This document shows positions 10,101 to 20,209 of a stretch of 64,000 nucleotides of DNA, piece by piece (the stretch's first letter is position 1; each line of letters begins with the position of its first letter). A program made the position numbers and the translations under genes. The stretch covers positions 838,501 to 902,500 of the forward strand of contig BROI01000001.1 in assembly GCA_027923505.1 (NCBI GenBank). Reading direction: 5' to 3'. Source of the stretch: Mayamaea pseudoterrestris. Its lineage: Eukaryota > Bacillariophyta > Bacillariophyceae > Sellaphorales > Sellaphoraceae. The notes beneath the pieces are model-generated. The model was not told where the DNA came from. It did not search any database and saw only the letters and a program-made list of their open reading frames with translations.

Positions 10101-12840
10101 TTCACCGACTCAAGGCACACCCTCCAAGCGACAGTGGCAACGCCAACCCAACATGAATTCTACTTTGAAGGAAAAGGACGACCAAATTGCCGCTCTTGAA
10201 AAAGATCTAAAAGAGATCCGCAAGAAGCTGCACGACGCAGAAGACGAGATGTTATGCATTAGTTGTGGCGGAATGCTTTCGCCGAGGAAGAAGGTGCGCT
10301 TTTTCGGTGAAACGGCAACTGACGAGAAAGAGGATGCCATTGTTCCTGAAAATCCGGCAATAACTGAAGAGCTTCTAAACGACGAAGGGTCCCATTCAAG
10401 TGTAGCCATTACGAATTTGCAGCAGCGCATTGAAGGCAAGATTCATTCTGTCCGAGCTAACATGCGCAAGAGCAACGAAAGTGATGCGAGTCGCTCTGAT
10501 ATGGTCGACATTGAGGCGCTCAAGTCTAAAATATGCGTCTTGGAACAACGATTGTCTGAAAAGGATATGGAGCTGGCCGCAAAAGTTTGTGAGATGACGG
10601 CGCCAGAGCATTCCACCGAAACAGATGCACTAATCAAAGCTCGGCAAGAATTGGCAGATCTTAAAAATCAACAAAAGGACATGATTGCTGCAAAGGAACA
10701 TGAGATCAATGAGCTTCGACTGCGTCTGATGTTCGTCCAAGAGTCGCTTGCTGAAAAGGAGAAAGAAATGTCCGCGCTGCTGGCTCGGACACAGCTACTT
10801 CGGATGTCTGACTCGTTTAGCCATGCATCCTCCCCGGCTGGCCAAACTCATTCAGCCAAATCGCGTACTCCCGCATCAAACATCAACGATAACCTCCGAG
10901 ATAGCATTGAACTGCATGAGAAAGAGAAGGAAGCCTATCGGCAACAAATTGCTGTCTTGGAAGAGCAAATTGAGACGCTGACAATGGGGCACGAGAAGTC
11001 ATTTGCTGAATTGAGACGCGCGAGTGAACAAGAACTTGTCGAACTCAAACGAGAAATGGAAATGCGTATTGAGAAGCACATGCGTACTGAGCGCGAGCTC
11101 AAAGACACCCTTTCTTCAGTTGATTCTGCAGATAAAGAAGATCTCATCGACAAGATTGAGCAACTTGAAAGTGCAAAGAAGGCAGATCGAACGGGTGGTC
11201 TCCGTGAAGTTCAAAAGAAGGAGGAACTTTTGCAACGCATCTTGCTCCTGGAGAAGAAGGAACGCGAACTGGCCAACGAACACGAGTTCAATCTCCAGCG
11301 GGTACGAGAATCCAGCGAACAGGAGATCCGTCGGCTGCGAAAGGAAATCGAAAGGACTCGGACCGACAGTCAAGAAAGAGAGTGGCAATTGCAGCAAGCC
11401 ATCTCAGCTACTGCCTCGTTTGAGAAGGAAGAGCTTCTGCAGACAATCGATAAGCTCGAAGCCAAATTGGAAAGCGAACGGAATTGCAGCGTGCTTGTCA
11501 AGATGAAGGTTACGTCGCTCGAAAAAGAAGCAAGATCTATTGCTGAAGCCCACCGAGATGAGCTTTTAGAACACACCAACCGTTTTCACGCTGAAGTGGA
11601 TTACCTACGAAAGCAACTTGCTGAATTGCATGGGATCGAAGATGCCATGCAAATTACAACCAATGATCGCGATACCCTCGAACAAGAGCTCCGGCAAACA
11701 AAAGAAGCCCTTGAACATTGCCAGACTGACTATCACGATCGCTTCAAACAGATGCAGGCGTTGCACGAAAAGGAAGTTGCGGATCTTCGTATGGAAATGA
11801 ATGCCGACATCGAGAAGACAGAAAACAGTGCAATGGAATCAGTAGAAGAGCTGGAAAGCAAAATTATAGAACTCAAAAGCAAGCTGGCCGCAGCAGACGC
11901 TGAGACTAAACAGATGAAGGAAGAACTCGACAGCACGAAGATATCCGCCAACGAACAGCTACAGAAACAGGAGAACGAATTGATTGGCCTCAGAAACAAG
12001 GTTACTTTAGATGCACAGGCACATCAAGCACAGATACGTGCTTTAGAACGCCAACTCGCAAACAACTCTGAAGTGCTAGCTGACCAATTAAAAACCAAAA
12101 CGAAAGAATATGGTACCAAGATTGATGCACTCCAAAAGCGTTTGGACAACAAGGACGCAGCACTCGTCGCATTGGGCGACCAATTGGCGGAGGCTAAAAG
12201 TCGATGTAAAAGTTTGGAAGATTCAGTGCTTTTGACAAAAAAGGAGCTTGAAGGGAGCAACGATTCAGCTAAAAAAGCTTTAAATGAGCTCGCTACAGTC
12301 GCGTCTGAATTGGCGGATCTCAAGGCAGCCCACGAACAATATATTGCAGAATGTATCATTGCGACAGAAGTTGCCTGCGACGAAGCTCGGCAAGAGACGA
12401 TACAACATGCCGAAATCCAGTTTAAGCAAGCCAATCAGCTGTACATCAAACTCAAGAAGCAGTACGATCTCTCCAAAAAGAAGGTTGAAAATCTCGAGAA
12501 AGATTTGCAAGTGACCAAGGGACGATTGGAGACCGCTGAAGCGACAGAAGTGAAGTGGAAAAAGGAAGTGGCCGAGCTGAAGCAATCGAAGTCCAAGATT
12601 GAGTCTGACGCAGCGATTAAAGCGAAGGAGTATCGCCGCGAAATGGAGCGACTTCTCACGGCAGCCGAAGGTTTTGAAAAGAAAACAAAGGAAGCAGAAG
12701 CGACAAATCGGACAAATCTTAAGAAGCTTATTCATGCCAATTCCGAGAAGGACAAGCTTCAAAAGGAATATATCGAGATCAAGAATGTGTGCGAGGAGCT
12801 TATGTCCATGGTGGAGGCACAGCAATCGGGGTCGCCATAG
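7156..12840 (+). CDS. Large coiled-coil protein with a Ser-Pro-rich disordered head
   Basis: The protein has 1,894 residues in one exon. Residues 1 to about 560 are disordered and rich in S-P-x-K/R motifs (SPTKMSS, SPIRMSS, SPTKSATSSPRRMSSPK), typical targets of proline-directed kinases such as CDKs. From about 575 to the end the sequence is almost unbroken heptad-rich coiled coil, broken by a Ser/Pro linker near 955-1000 and a short CISCGG segment near 1035. There is no motor, membrane or catalytic domain. Such a layout suits a golgin-, centrosome- or spindle-scaffold-like role, but I do not recognise an orthologue. Long coiled coils give false similarity to myosin and golgin tails, so no symbol is given. 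Confidence 0.8.
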   Translation: MDPPVSARSHSPSTMLTSPDAAAPTPKQSKRRVPRSPRRSLSPTKMSSLDKARASPIRMSSPDVAASDIKGRSSPLTTTPRSSTTTVERRDSPAPSLTVPDLRSSNKKTEGNNNAELSTSKPSRPSTPAVARSTPSRSASKELTPPPTASSSNTPATGNNNSNSQSYLNRKAHKFSSLKKKKQASAAAGAASSGPSSPGYFMSKLFCHSLPDDRNDQNTTTATETSASDASKDNGAADEPEQGCLSIAFTQAAESLRLDSERTVRRNIQKGLSQAMEASTDLHVCEEVSSSCTEMQTDAKMSCQERTSGTCGPVKNGSPKALLNEQEIHQHREMDSLTNNMTMDSQEEDGDDDNDDYADDEYDDEAEPAALPITKVASLSKQEQQSSPTKMLPSPTKSATSSPRRMSSPKVAISTQELQATSFIASLTLQKSEEEMGREEEEDEWETTVQEARDDTVAKDTVVVVAPKTPSPKNLPSSPDRPDDEEQEDAITIARQSSSQSQSFRQSMSDRSSPSNDFDDDDFLPSDFKATNSSNPMMTILSNVMSAVSPKASPASTNNQPGSPAVTFTLTEVQDKVAAAVEAAHEQWEAATLEDLEFQHNVKLAMAVNEHREEAERTLQLHTDQLKEEHDAEMTALSETFQAKFHDLKNQAVSSKQLARQREEEMYEMEAELNTLRETSTTHSELQSKYAELEKQIFEKSLAHNATSEELTKERKTILELKAKGRQDLLALEKEKDQQVTAFQREITALEDMIRKLNADLVESKHAVEFELNEHIEIVKNDLQSAQHHLKDTQFELDKCREVVADRDMIIAKLEDELSVNMIELTACRRTLSDKKEQIEALREQLNDTMSTAPDFAHYPQLDQLQESLNEKHAQVDILACKLADKENDLGEAKQQLAEKQSRIDNLQQELAIKESEVRNSPIKLRQEMAGLRRENDQLEHELRVQKKLASQDLHLSSSEDSQMSTASRASGITPPRPSIFSSPTQGTPSKRQWQRQPNMNSTLKEKDDQIAALEKDLKEIRKKLHDAEDEMLCISCGGMLSPRKKVRFFGETATDEKEDAIVPENPAITEELLNDEGSHSSVAITNLQQRIEGKIHSVRANMRKSNESDASRSDMVDIEALKSKICVLEQRLSEKDMELAAKVCEMTAPEHSTETDALIKARQELADLKNQQKDMIAAKEHEINELRLRLMFVQESLAEKEKEMSALLARTQLLRMSDSFSHASSPAGQTHSAKSRTPASNINDNLRDSIELHEKEKEAYRQQIAVLEEQIETLTMGHEKSFAELRRASEQELVELKREMEMRIEKHMRTERELKDTLSSVDSADKEDLIDKIEQLESAKKADRTGGLREVQKKEELLQRILLLEKKERELANEHEFNLQRVRESSEQEIRRLRKEIERTRTDSQEREWQLQQAISATASFEKEELLQTIDKLEAKLESERNCSVLVKMKVTSLEKEARSIAEAHRDELLEHTNRFHAEVDYLRKQLAELHGIEDAMQITTNDRDTLEQELRQTKEALEHCQTDYHDRFKQMQALHEKEVADLRMEMNADIEKTENSAMESVEELESKIIELKSKLAAADAETKQMKEELDSTKISANEQLQKQENELIGLRNKVTLDAQAHQAQIRALERQLANNSEVLADQLKTKTKEYGTKIDALQKRLDNKDAALVALGDQLAEAKSRCKSLEDSVLLTKKELEGSNDSAKKALNELATVASELADLKAAHEQYIAECIIATEVACDEARQETIQHAEIQFKQANQLYIKLKKQYDLSKKKVENLEKDLQVTKGRLETAEATEVKWKKEVAELKQSKSKIESDAAIKAKEYRREMERLLTAAEGFEKKTKEAEATNRTNLKKLIHANSEKDKLQKEYIEIKNVCEELMSMVEAQQSGSP

Positions 12841-13308
12841 AAGCTGAAGATAGAGCAGCGCTACAAGTGCACGGGGACGTTCTTACTACCTCAATTATAT
12901 GACAATTTGTATTCATGATATACACCTTTATCCATCAGTAACTTTAGCAGTAGACTGATTAGCTGGCTGCAATCGTTTGCTGGAGGACATTTGGGAGCGA
13001 GCCGATTTACTCGTACCTGTACGCATCTACGGTAGCTCACAGGGCAGCGCAGCCACAATGAGTGGCTTGGAAAGATGCCAAGGAGCGGCCTCGACGCTCA
13101 CTGCGCTTCTACATTTGACACTGCAAGTGTCATCAGCCAGCTATGCTTAAATTTAAGCGGAGTTGACCCCACAGCAGTGGCTCAAGGCATTAGGTTTCCA
13201 CACAAGATCATGACCGACTTATATATATATTATACGCGCAACTAAACACCTATTTATATTATCTATTATCTGTCTTGCTCATCCTGTGCTAAAGTAATTG
13301 CTTTCTCG
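12841..13308. other. Convergent intergenic region
   Basis: This 468-bp stretch holds the 3' flanks of two convergent genes. It is AT-rich near 13219-13265 with runs of alternating TA. I see no coding signal, tRNA or repeat. Confidence 0.5.
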
Positions 13309-15420
13309 TCAAGGCGTCGCTTTGAGGTTCCGCCATGCACTCGGAAATAGTTCACCGGGAATTCCCATGGCATGTCGAAATGCATTCGGCAAGAAGATGT
13401 CCGACGAGTATGGCAGATCATACCAGTAAAAGGCTTCTGCTGGAACGTCTGGTATCGTAGCAATATTTTCTATGGGCCGACCGTCCACTTTCGATTCATA
13501 CCAAAGAACCACCGAGTACACCCACGAGCCATCGTCCTCGTCTTGCCACGCCCGCAGATTATCGCATCGATAAATCTTTCCATGTCCGTCCCGAATAAAG
13601 TCTTGCAAGGTTCCGTTGCGCTTGTGCTCGCGCCAAACAAAGTCGCGAAAAAGGTTGTTGCACCAAAGCTCCACCGACGGTTGCTGCAGAGACGGATTGT
13701 CAATAATGTCAAACTCGGTCGGCACCCGCGATACTTTATCGGCGTTCAATTCTACTGCCGGTTTGTAGCGATCAGCTCCAGGCAGTGGTTTCCAATTCTG
13801 CATGTGCGTCTGCCAAGCTTGCTCCCAGTCGTCTCCATAGTCGAGTAGTATTTCCTCGCCTTGTAAAATATTGCGCGTCGCTACAACGTCAAAGGCCAGT
13901 TTGGCCGTGGCGTCGCCATCCAGACTTGTCAAGTTGTGTAGCAGAAGCTTGGGCATGTGGTTGCCTCTCGCTGCATCGGCCCACACAATCTTGACATTGG
14001 CTTGCGTTTGGTTGTGGTTAATGTAGCTGGATATTGGTCCATACGGACACAGTAGCAGGGAGCTTTCGCCGTGTCCAAAGCAGTAGTTGAGCAGCAACTG
14101 ATGCGATCGAACGCCAAATACTGGATGCGAGACTGGTATTTCTTGCTTCAGTGACTCGGGGTCAAAATGATACATTTCCAAAATGGTTCTATCGGAAATG
14201 TGAATGAGCGGCATGGCGGCGACGCGAGTACCTTGCGGCAAATTTCGAGCGGCAAAAGCGCCCATGCCAGCCTGCGGCAGCGTTGATCGCTGGGCCGTAA
14301 TGTGGTCTCCGCATGTACCATGCTCCTGCAGCCATCCAATGGAGCGTGTTGATTGTTCAATCCGAAGCTGCGTAATGGTCTTGTTTTGCCGCAGCAAGCG
14401 GTCCATTTCCGCATGGTCGGAATGATGGAAAGCACCAATGACGCGAGAATCAACAAAAGAAGTATTGCGAACAAACATATTCCATATATCGTCCAATGTT
14501 TCAGGCAAAAGTTTAAGACTCTGACGATCAATCAAGTCCTTGTACTGCTCGACGAGTCGATGCGCATGATCCAAATCGTCCGTCAACGGAATGGGTCCAA
14601 GTGCCGGCCTCGTAGTGAACCAATTCTCGCCGTAGGAAACAAACAATTCCTCTCCAGCAAGTAAATCGCGACTAGCAGTCGTGGTTCGATTACCATAGGC
14701 GCTGATTGCTCCGGCTCCCGGGTCCTTGCTCCGATGCAACTGCTGGGGATTCACGTGCGATGGGTTCCATTCGTCAATGTTCAAAATGGGTAGGAAGCAA
14801 TTTGCAGCCGCGCCGAATCCCATGGATGCAGCATTCACATCACTGTAACCTTCATGGTCCATCTATACAGAATTAGCAATGAGGGAAGTGCATAAAGTGA
14901 GACAAAAATTGAAGTAGAATTTAGTTTGCACGTCATGCGTCATGCAACCGCAACTCATAGCCTGACGTACATTCAACGCTTCCGCATTCCACGTATATTC
15001 ATCCCACAGAAAGGAATCAAAGTTTGGATTGTGCTTGTTGTGAAGCCGCAAGTCAATGATGGACAGTGTCAAGTCGCCCGTCGCTTGCAGTTGCTCGTCA
15101 GCTTTGAAGGGCCGACCCGAGTACAATCCAAGGCCGGCGCCAGGAATGGTCGATGGCGCTAGCCATACCCCGCACTCCAATGGTTCCATATTATTGTGAA
15201 TTGATTCTGCATTCAGTGTACTAGTTGTTTCGTTTGCTTGCAGTAGAGGTAGATATAGTGACGATCCTGTGCCAGCATAGGATGATGCTGCTGCAGATAA
15301 ATCGCCATTCAAGGGAGCGGAGACGGAGCTTTCCAATGCAGCGAAACTGCAATTATAGAGACATGTTAAGAGTAGGAATCGATGTAGTTGCGAATTGCTT
15401 AGATTAAAGGTCATGTTCAT
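13309..15420 (-). CDS. Tandem double SET-domain protein with signal peptide
   Basis: Two exons: 14971-15420 (or from an in-frame ATG at 15486) and 13309-14862, joined across a 108-bp GTACGT...TATAG intron in phase 0. Starting at 15420 gives a clean signal peptide (QLHRFLLLTCLYNCSFA), 667 residues in all. A first SET-like unit runs from GAGLGLYSG to GEELFVSYGENW and spans the intron. A second runs from AGMGAFAARNLPQGT to GEEILLDYGDDW, with SSYINHNQ in the place of the usual N-H-x-C motif. A conserved C-terminal part ends near the stop. SET proteins of this kind usually methylate lysines. A secretory or plastid-routed one is unexpected, and its substrate is unknown. Divergent to the M23 peptidase gene. 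Confidence 0.75.
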
Positions 15421-15700
15421 GGTGGTACAGTAGTAGTTGACATGTTCTTGATGATCCGTCCCTCGTGCCAACCGAGCCGTCGCCAATGGTGTGTTTCACC
15501 GTCCGTTGACTATTGGATACAATGAGGAGGATACCGTGATCCTATCGCGCCAGTCCATGTTGGTTGGATGCGTTGAGTGGGGCGTGGGCGTCGCGAACTC
15601 TGCCGCACCATCACTCAAAGTGCATCCGTGCAAAATGACCATGGCGAAGACACTGCTGCGATTATTTTTCCGAACGTCCATATATTTAGTACAAGCAACG

Positions 15701-16483
15701 ATGACAGACTCCAGTCATGAGGAATCTATTCCTCTACTGAGTCCATTTGGAACTTATCCGAATCCGCTTGTCATTACTGAATCGGATCGAGCCAAACACT
15801 TGCACCCAGTCGTCGTCTTTGCCACCAAGCCATTGATCATGGACTTTACCAAGCCATCCAATGAGCGACATTTGGCGATGGAGGAGGAGCGACTTGAACG
15901 ATCCAAGCAATATTCAATGTCATTACTGCCGGAACAAAATCAAACTGCTGCATCAATATTTGCAATTGGCCGCTACGATGAAAATCGCGTCAACATGTAC
16001 ACTTCGCCCATGTTTGACGATGTAAATCATGACATTGACGGCTACGCCGGCCGACGAACGATTCATGTTGGCATTGACTTGGGTGGACCAGTTGGAACGC
16101 CAGTCTACTCTTGCTGCGACGGCACTGTGCACAGCGCCGGCTACAATGGCGAGCTTGGTGACTATGGTTACGTGTTAGTCGTTGAGCATTGCATCCAGCG
16201 AGAACATGGCAGCAGCGATATAGTTTTTTACGCACTCTACGGACACTTGGATGGCTCGGTGAAGCAGTGGAACACTGGAGACGTTGTCAAGGCTGGCCAA
16301 GTGCTGGCAAAGATTGGCGACTACCACGAAAATGGCGGCTGGTTGGCTCCGCACGTTCACTTTCAGATTGCCACTACTGCGCCCGAAACGCATGACATGC
16401 CTGGTGCTGTTTGCGTTAACGATAGAAGGCAAGCATTGATTGACTATCCGGATCCGCGCTATATACTGGGGGAGTTGTATTGA
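15701..16483 (+). CDS. M23/LytM-type metallopeptidase-like protein
   Basis: From the ATG at 15701 the protein has 260 residues. An in-frame ATG at 15491 would add 70 residues, including a hydrophobic/basic stretch that could be a targeting sequence, but it would leave almost no space from the divergent SET gene. The M23 zinc-binding pattern is complete: H122-x3-D126 (HVGID), a GH near 182 and H218-x-H220 (HVHF). Bacterial M23 enzymes are Gly-specific endopeptidases that cut peptidoglycan cross-links. In a eukaryote the substrate is unknown. The family is mainly bacterial, so an old transfer is plausible, though base use is like the neighbours. Confidence 0.75.
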   Translation: MTDSSHEESIPLLSPFGTYPNPLVITESDRAKHLHPVVVFATKPLIMDFTKPSNERHLAMEEERLERSKQYSMSLLPEQNQTAASIFAIGRYDENRVNMYTSPMFDDVNHDIDGYAGRRTIHVGIDLGGPVGTPVYSCCDGTVHSAGYNGELGDYGYVLVVEHCIQREHGSSDIVFYALYGHLDGSVKQWNTGDVVKAGQVLAKIGDYHENGGWLAPHVHFQIATTAPETHDMPGAVCVNDRRQALIDYPDPRYILGELY

Positions 16484-16782
16484 ACACGCAGGTGTGTGTG
16501 TACGACGAGGCTGCGAGGCTGTGGAGAGGACGACGTAATTGACGGTCACGATGATTGAAGAGGAGACTGATTTGCAAGACATCGAAAGTTGCATCCAGCC
16601 TTGATCAAAACATATATTGAGACAGGTCGGGAATTTGCCATTACTGTATGCATCTTATACACAAAACAAACGCTGGAGCAACCATATCGCATGGCCCTGG
16701 CAGTCCCTTTCCCCGTAAACAAATTGAGTATAACCGATACCAAAAAATATCGCTGTACTATTTAAAAGATGAAATTCCGCAC

Positions 16783-18279
16783 CTACATGAAACTTGCAGC
16801 CGAAAAGCCGCCTCCTTCGTTCCGCGTTCTAGCGCCTGCACCCTGCAAAATCTTGTCGGCCAGCTTGTTCAGCGGCAGACTCTGCAACCACACAGTTCCT
16901 TCGCCTTCCAGCGTAGCCAGAAAGAGTCCTTCGCCACCAAAGAACATGCTTTTGAGTCCCTTGACCATTTGAATACTGTAGTCAATGCCAGGGTGCGTAA
17001 ACGCCACCAAACAGCCAGTATCAACCCGCAACTTTTCACCCCGTCGTAGCTCCTTTTTTATAATGCATCCTCCCGCATGACAAAAGACCATGCCATCGCC
17101 TTCCAACTTTTGCAAAATAAAACCTTCGCCTCCAAAGAAACCAGTTCCAATCCGCTTGTGCAAGTAAATACTCAACTTTGTTCCAAGCGCAGCACACAAA
17201 AAGGCATCCTTTTGACAAATAATAGCCGTCAAACCTGGAGTCGTCTTTTGCATGGCCAGCATGTCGAGTGCGACAATCGTTCCAGGATAGGGAGCGGCAA
17301 AGGCGACGCGACGCGCATTGGCGCTGTCGGAAGCAACGTTGGAGTGACCGCCGCCGCCATACATGCTACTACTGCCTCCACTACTCGCTCCACCAAGCGT
17401 ATTCGTAAAGTGAGTGACAAACAAACTTTCACCCGTCAGCAATCGCCCACCCGCCATGAGCGCATTCTTCCAAAACCCTTGCTTTGGTTCCGACCCATCT
17501 CCCAGTTTCGATTTGAAATCAACATCATTCTCCAAGTAAAGCATGGCACCCGCTTCGGCAATGACAGTCTCTCCCGGATCCAAAATGATTTCCACAAGCT
17601 GCAAGTCACCCGTGCCGCGAATCTCATAGTCAATCTTGTGGCACTTGATTGGCTGACCAATTTGTGTACAAATTCCGTGGGAAGGAGCTCCCGCAGTTGC
17701 ACCTGACGAGAGTGGAGTAGCATGAGCCACGGCTATTTGATTTGGTTGCTGCGCCGCGGACGCTTGGTAGGGATTGTAGGCCGTCTTGTTGGCACTAGTC
17801 GTCGTCGGCGAGTACGTGCTGCTGCTATTGCCGTACGTGGTGCCTGCAGTGGAGGGCGCGCCATACGCAAATGTTGCAGTTGGTGCACCGTACGATGACG
17901 TAGAGGTCGACGGAGCTGCTCCATATGTAGTACTTGGTTGCGCCATTTGTGGCGCCGGATTGCTCAATGCTGCTGAAAAAGGAGGCAAATTGCTGCTAGC
18001 GCTCGTGGACGAGTAGGTTGAAGTCGCTGCTGCAGGAGCCGAAGGAGCCCCAAAGTTAGTCGACGGCTGTCCATATGACGACGTAGACGACGGCTGACCA
18101 TACGCCGAAGGCTGATAGGCACCTATATGACTTGTATTTGATGGTGCGTAAGCATTCGTCGAAGGAGCACCATAGGGCGACGACTGCTGCTGTCCGTACG
18201 ATGTCGCTGCAGCTGCAGGCTGACTTTGACCATACTTGGTTTTGTTACCCGTATTAGTAACGTACGGAGCGTTCGACAT
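16783..18279 (-). CDS. AIM24/TIGR00266-family protein with prion-like N-terminus
   Basis: The protein has 498 residues in one exon. Residues 1 to about 205 are low complexity, rich in S, Y, G, Q, P and A, with repeated SYG, YGQP and YGAPS units, like phase-separating prion-like domains. Residues about 212-480 are an AIM24-like beta-rich domain: [56 protein letters not shown] and a second [14 protein letters not shown]. The family name comes from a yeast mitochondrial inner-membrane protein, but most members are bacterial or uncharacterised. The combination with a long prion-like head is unusual. No membrane segment or signal peptide is visible. Divergent to the gene at 18759. Confidence 0.8.
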   Translation of the reverse strand: MSNAPYVTNTGNKTKYGQSQPAAAATSYGQQQSSPYGAPSTNAYAPSNTSHIGAYQPSAYGQPSSTSSYGQPSTNFGAPSAPAAATSTYSSTSASSNLPPFSAALSNPAPQMAQPSTTYGAAPSTSTSSYGAPTATFAYGAPSTAGTTYGNSSSTYSPTTTSANKTAYNPYQASAAQQPNQIAVAHATPLSSGATAGAPSHGICTQIGQPIKCHKIDYEIRGTGDLQLVEIILDPGETVIAEAGAMLYLENDVDFKSKLGDGSEPKQGFWKNALMAGGRLLTGESLFVTHFTNTLGGASSGGSSSMYGGGGHSNVASDSANARRVAFAAPYPGTIVALDMLAMQKTTPGLTAIICQKDAFLCAALGTKLSIYLHKRIGTGFFGGEGFILQKLEGDGMVFCHAGGCIIKKELRRGEKLRVDTGCLVAFTHPGIDYSIQMVKGLKSMFFGGEGLFLATLEGEGTVWLQSLPLNKLADKILQGAGARTRNEGGGFSAASFM

Positions 18280-18442
18280 GCTTGAATGCTTTCGTAGTCG
18301 ACTGCTATTCTAGATAAGTATGAAGTCGACCCACGTGAGAAAATAAGTCGGAAGCGCTGATGGGTTGCAAGAACGTCGAGGATCTTGTCGCTTCCGAGCG
18401 ATCGCCGATTCTTGTGCGACATCGAACGGTACTCATTTTCTA

Positions 18443-18456
18443 TACCGGTACCGGTA
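18443..18456. repeat. Overlapping pair of TACCGGTA palindromes
   Basis: Two TACCGGTA octamers overlap here by two bases, in the divergent promoter between the AIM24-like gene and the 18759 gene. Further copies lie at 20001, 25933, 39927, 48599, 52268, 55411, 55469 and 58018 (start positions). Each is intergenic or at the very edge of a gene. Confidence 0.7.
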
Positions 18457-18497
18457 GGCTTTCATTTCGAGTTTTACTAAGTGCATTTCCTACAGTC

Positions 18498-18608
18498 TCT
18501 AGGGACTAGTCTATATAGGCATGGGTTACATCCAGTTTTCTTTCGACACTTGATGGGGACTGGGTTAGAAAGCATGGGACGCATCTCCGGCAATCATTAT
18601 GTCGACGC
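18498..18608 (+). repeat. Dispersed repeat, copy 1
   Basis: This 111-bp segment from TCTAGGGACTAGT to ATTATGTCGACGC is about 80% identical by eye to 21870-21983 on the same strand. It is not coding in either place. The two copies lie 3.4 kb apart and flank the zinc-ribbon gene and PRI2. Its class (SINE-like, miniature element or conserved RNA) is not clear. Confidence 0.65.
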
Positions 18609-18758
18609 GAGCCCGCGAGCCATCACTCGTCATTGTTGTCGATTTCCATTAAAACCGACGCTGACAGTTCGCACGACGTCCTTCGCTAAACGCCACCGCA
18701 GTAGAACAACCACATAAAATCTTCTACCCATTGGATTCTCTGCCAAAATTTCACAAGT

Positions 18759-19879
18759 ATGCTCGGATACAACGCACGCGGTGGACGAGGACGTGGACTT
18801 GGACGAGGGCGAGGCCGCAACACTCGCCCCGTAGACATTGTCGAGCAAACGGAGCGCAGCATGAAGGAGTGGGGTGTTCAACCTAATCGCAACGAGCAAC
18901 ATCGTAAATTTTGGGACGACTATCTTACATTGGCGCGAGAGATCAGTCGCGGGAAAGTGGAAGCTCAGGAAGCCAATGTTTTGGAAATTCTTCCCAATGA
19001 ACTGGTCAAGGCAGTGCGCCATGTCATGACAAGAGTTTAATGGGCAATCTAAACAAGAATGCCAGTGGCTTCCTTGTCGTTACTGATCGTCTCGCGGATG
19101 TATATCCAGATATTCCAGTCAAGCTTCCTCCTTTTGCGTTTGACACGTTTCAACGCGACTATTGCCTACGAACGGTTTATGAAGACTTGGAGGTGGATCT
19201 GGTTGACGTGGACCCATTGACTCGCTTCGAGTCGTTTAAGGAGCCAGTGATGCAGGGGCTTCGCCGTCAATATGTTGATGAAGATGGGGATCCGTGGAGC
19301 GTTGTGGCTCGCGCACTCGTTGCCCAGGAAGCTTGCCATGGCGCCAAGTGCGTCCATTGCGGCGCAGAATCGCTGCACTGGAATGGCTACACCAAAGACA
19401 CTGAGTATCGCTACTGGAAGAAGATGGTATGCAAGAGTTGCGGCAGCGTTTATGAGATCAAGACGGCCAAGACTTTGTCTGCGGTCGAGACCAGGTTTGA
19501 AAAATTCATTATGAATGCAAACTTTCTTGACGCATATCATGCTGTGCAAACGGAGCTTCGTAATGGCGCTAAGCAATACGTTGCTTTGTTGTGTGAAGAG
19601 CGCGAGTTTTACGAGGGAGTCGAGTGTTGGCCCGTGTACTATGCCGCGGTAAAGCAAGTTTACCCGCAGCTCAAGGCTGCTTCATTTTGTCCGTCAGATC
19701 ATGCCAAAATCTACTCCAAGTTCACTGTTGAAACACCAAATGATATTTCGCATCACTTGTGGTTTCACGTTCCTGTCATTGACAATGTGGATTGGAAGGA
19801 GATTGCCGAAGGCGTTATTGACTCTCTGGAAGAGAAAGCTGAAGCTGCTAAAAGCGAAGACTCCAAACATGAGGAATGA
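18759..19879 (+). CDS. Zinc-ribbon protein of unknown function, split over two frames
   Basis: Part one (18759-19040, 93 residues) starts with a Gly/Arg-rich RGG-type segment and continues as a helical stretch. Its TAA stop overlaps the ATG of part two (TAATG, 19040), which is a 279-residue frame. Part two has a zinc ribbon with CVHC and CKSC knuckles about 35 residues apart, plus conserved-looking aromatic stretches. The two parts probably form one protein. A 35-nt GT...AG removal (19026-19060) would join them in frame after VKAVRH, but that is very short for an intron here. A one-base error or termination-reinitiation are alternatives. I do not recognise the family. Confidence 0.6.
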
Positions 19880-20209
19880 TTTCCAGCATTGGGTACAGCT
19901 ATTGACAATTGGCAAGTGTGTTACTTTAAAATCATATACGTAATTTTTTATGGCAAATTCATTTATTTCGTCGTTGTCAGTCGATGGTGGAGAATGCAGA
20001 TACCGGTAGCTAACTGATAGCGCTACGACATTCTCAACCGGTGTTGAACGGACGCTTCTAATGCCAATGCGCGCGTCGTCGACCATGAGACACTCGACTT
20101 GCGAACAGCAGAGCCGCTCGTCTTTACAACAAGCACTTTGAACTGCCGGACTTCCTTCGAATTATCTCTCATTCCTATCAGCGCTTTCTGCTCTCAATTA
20201 TCTTTTATC

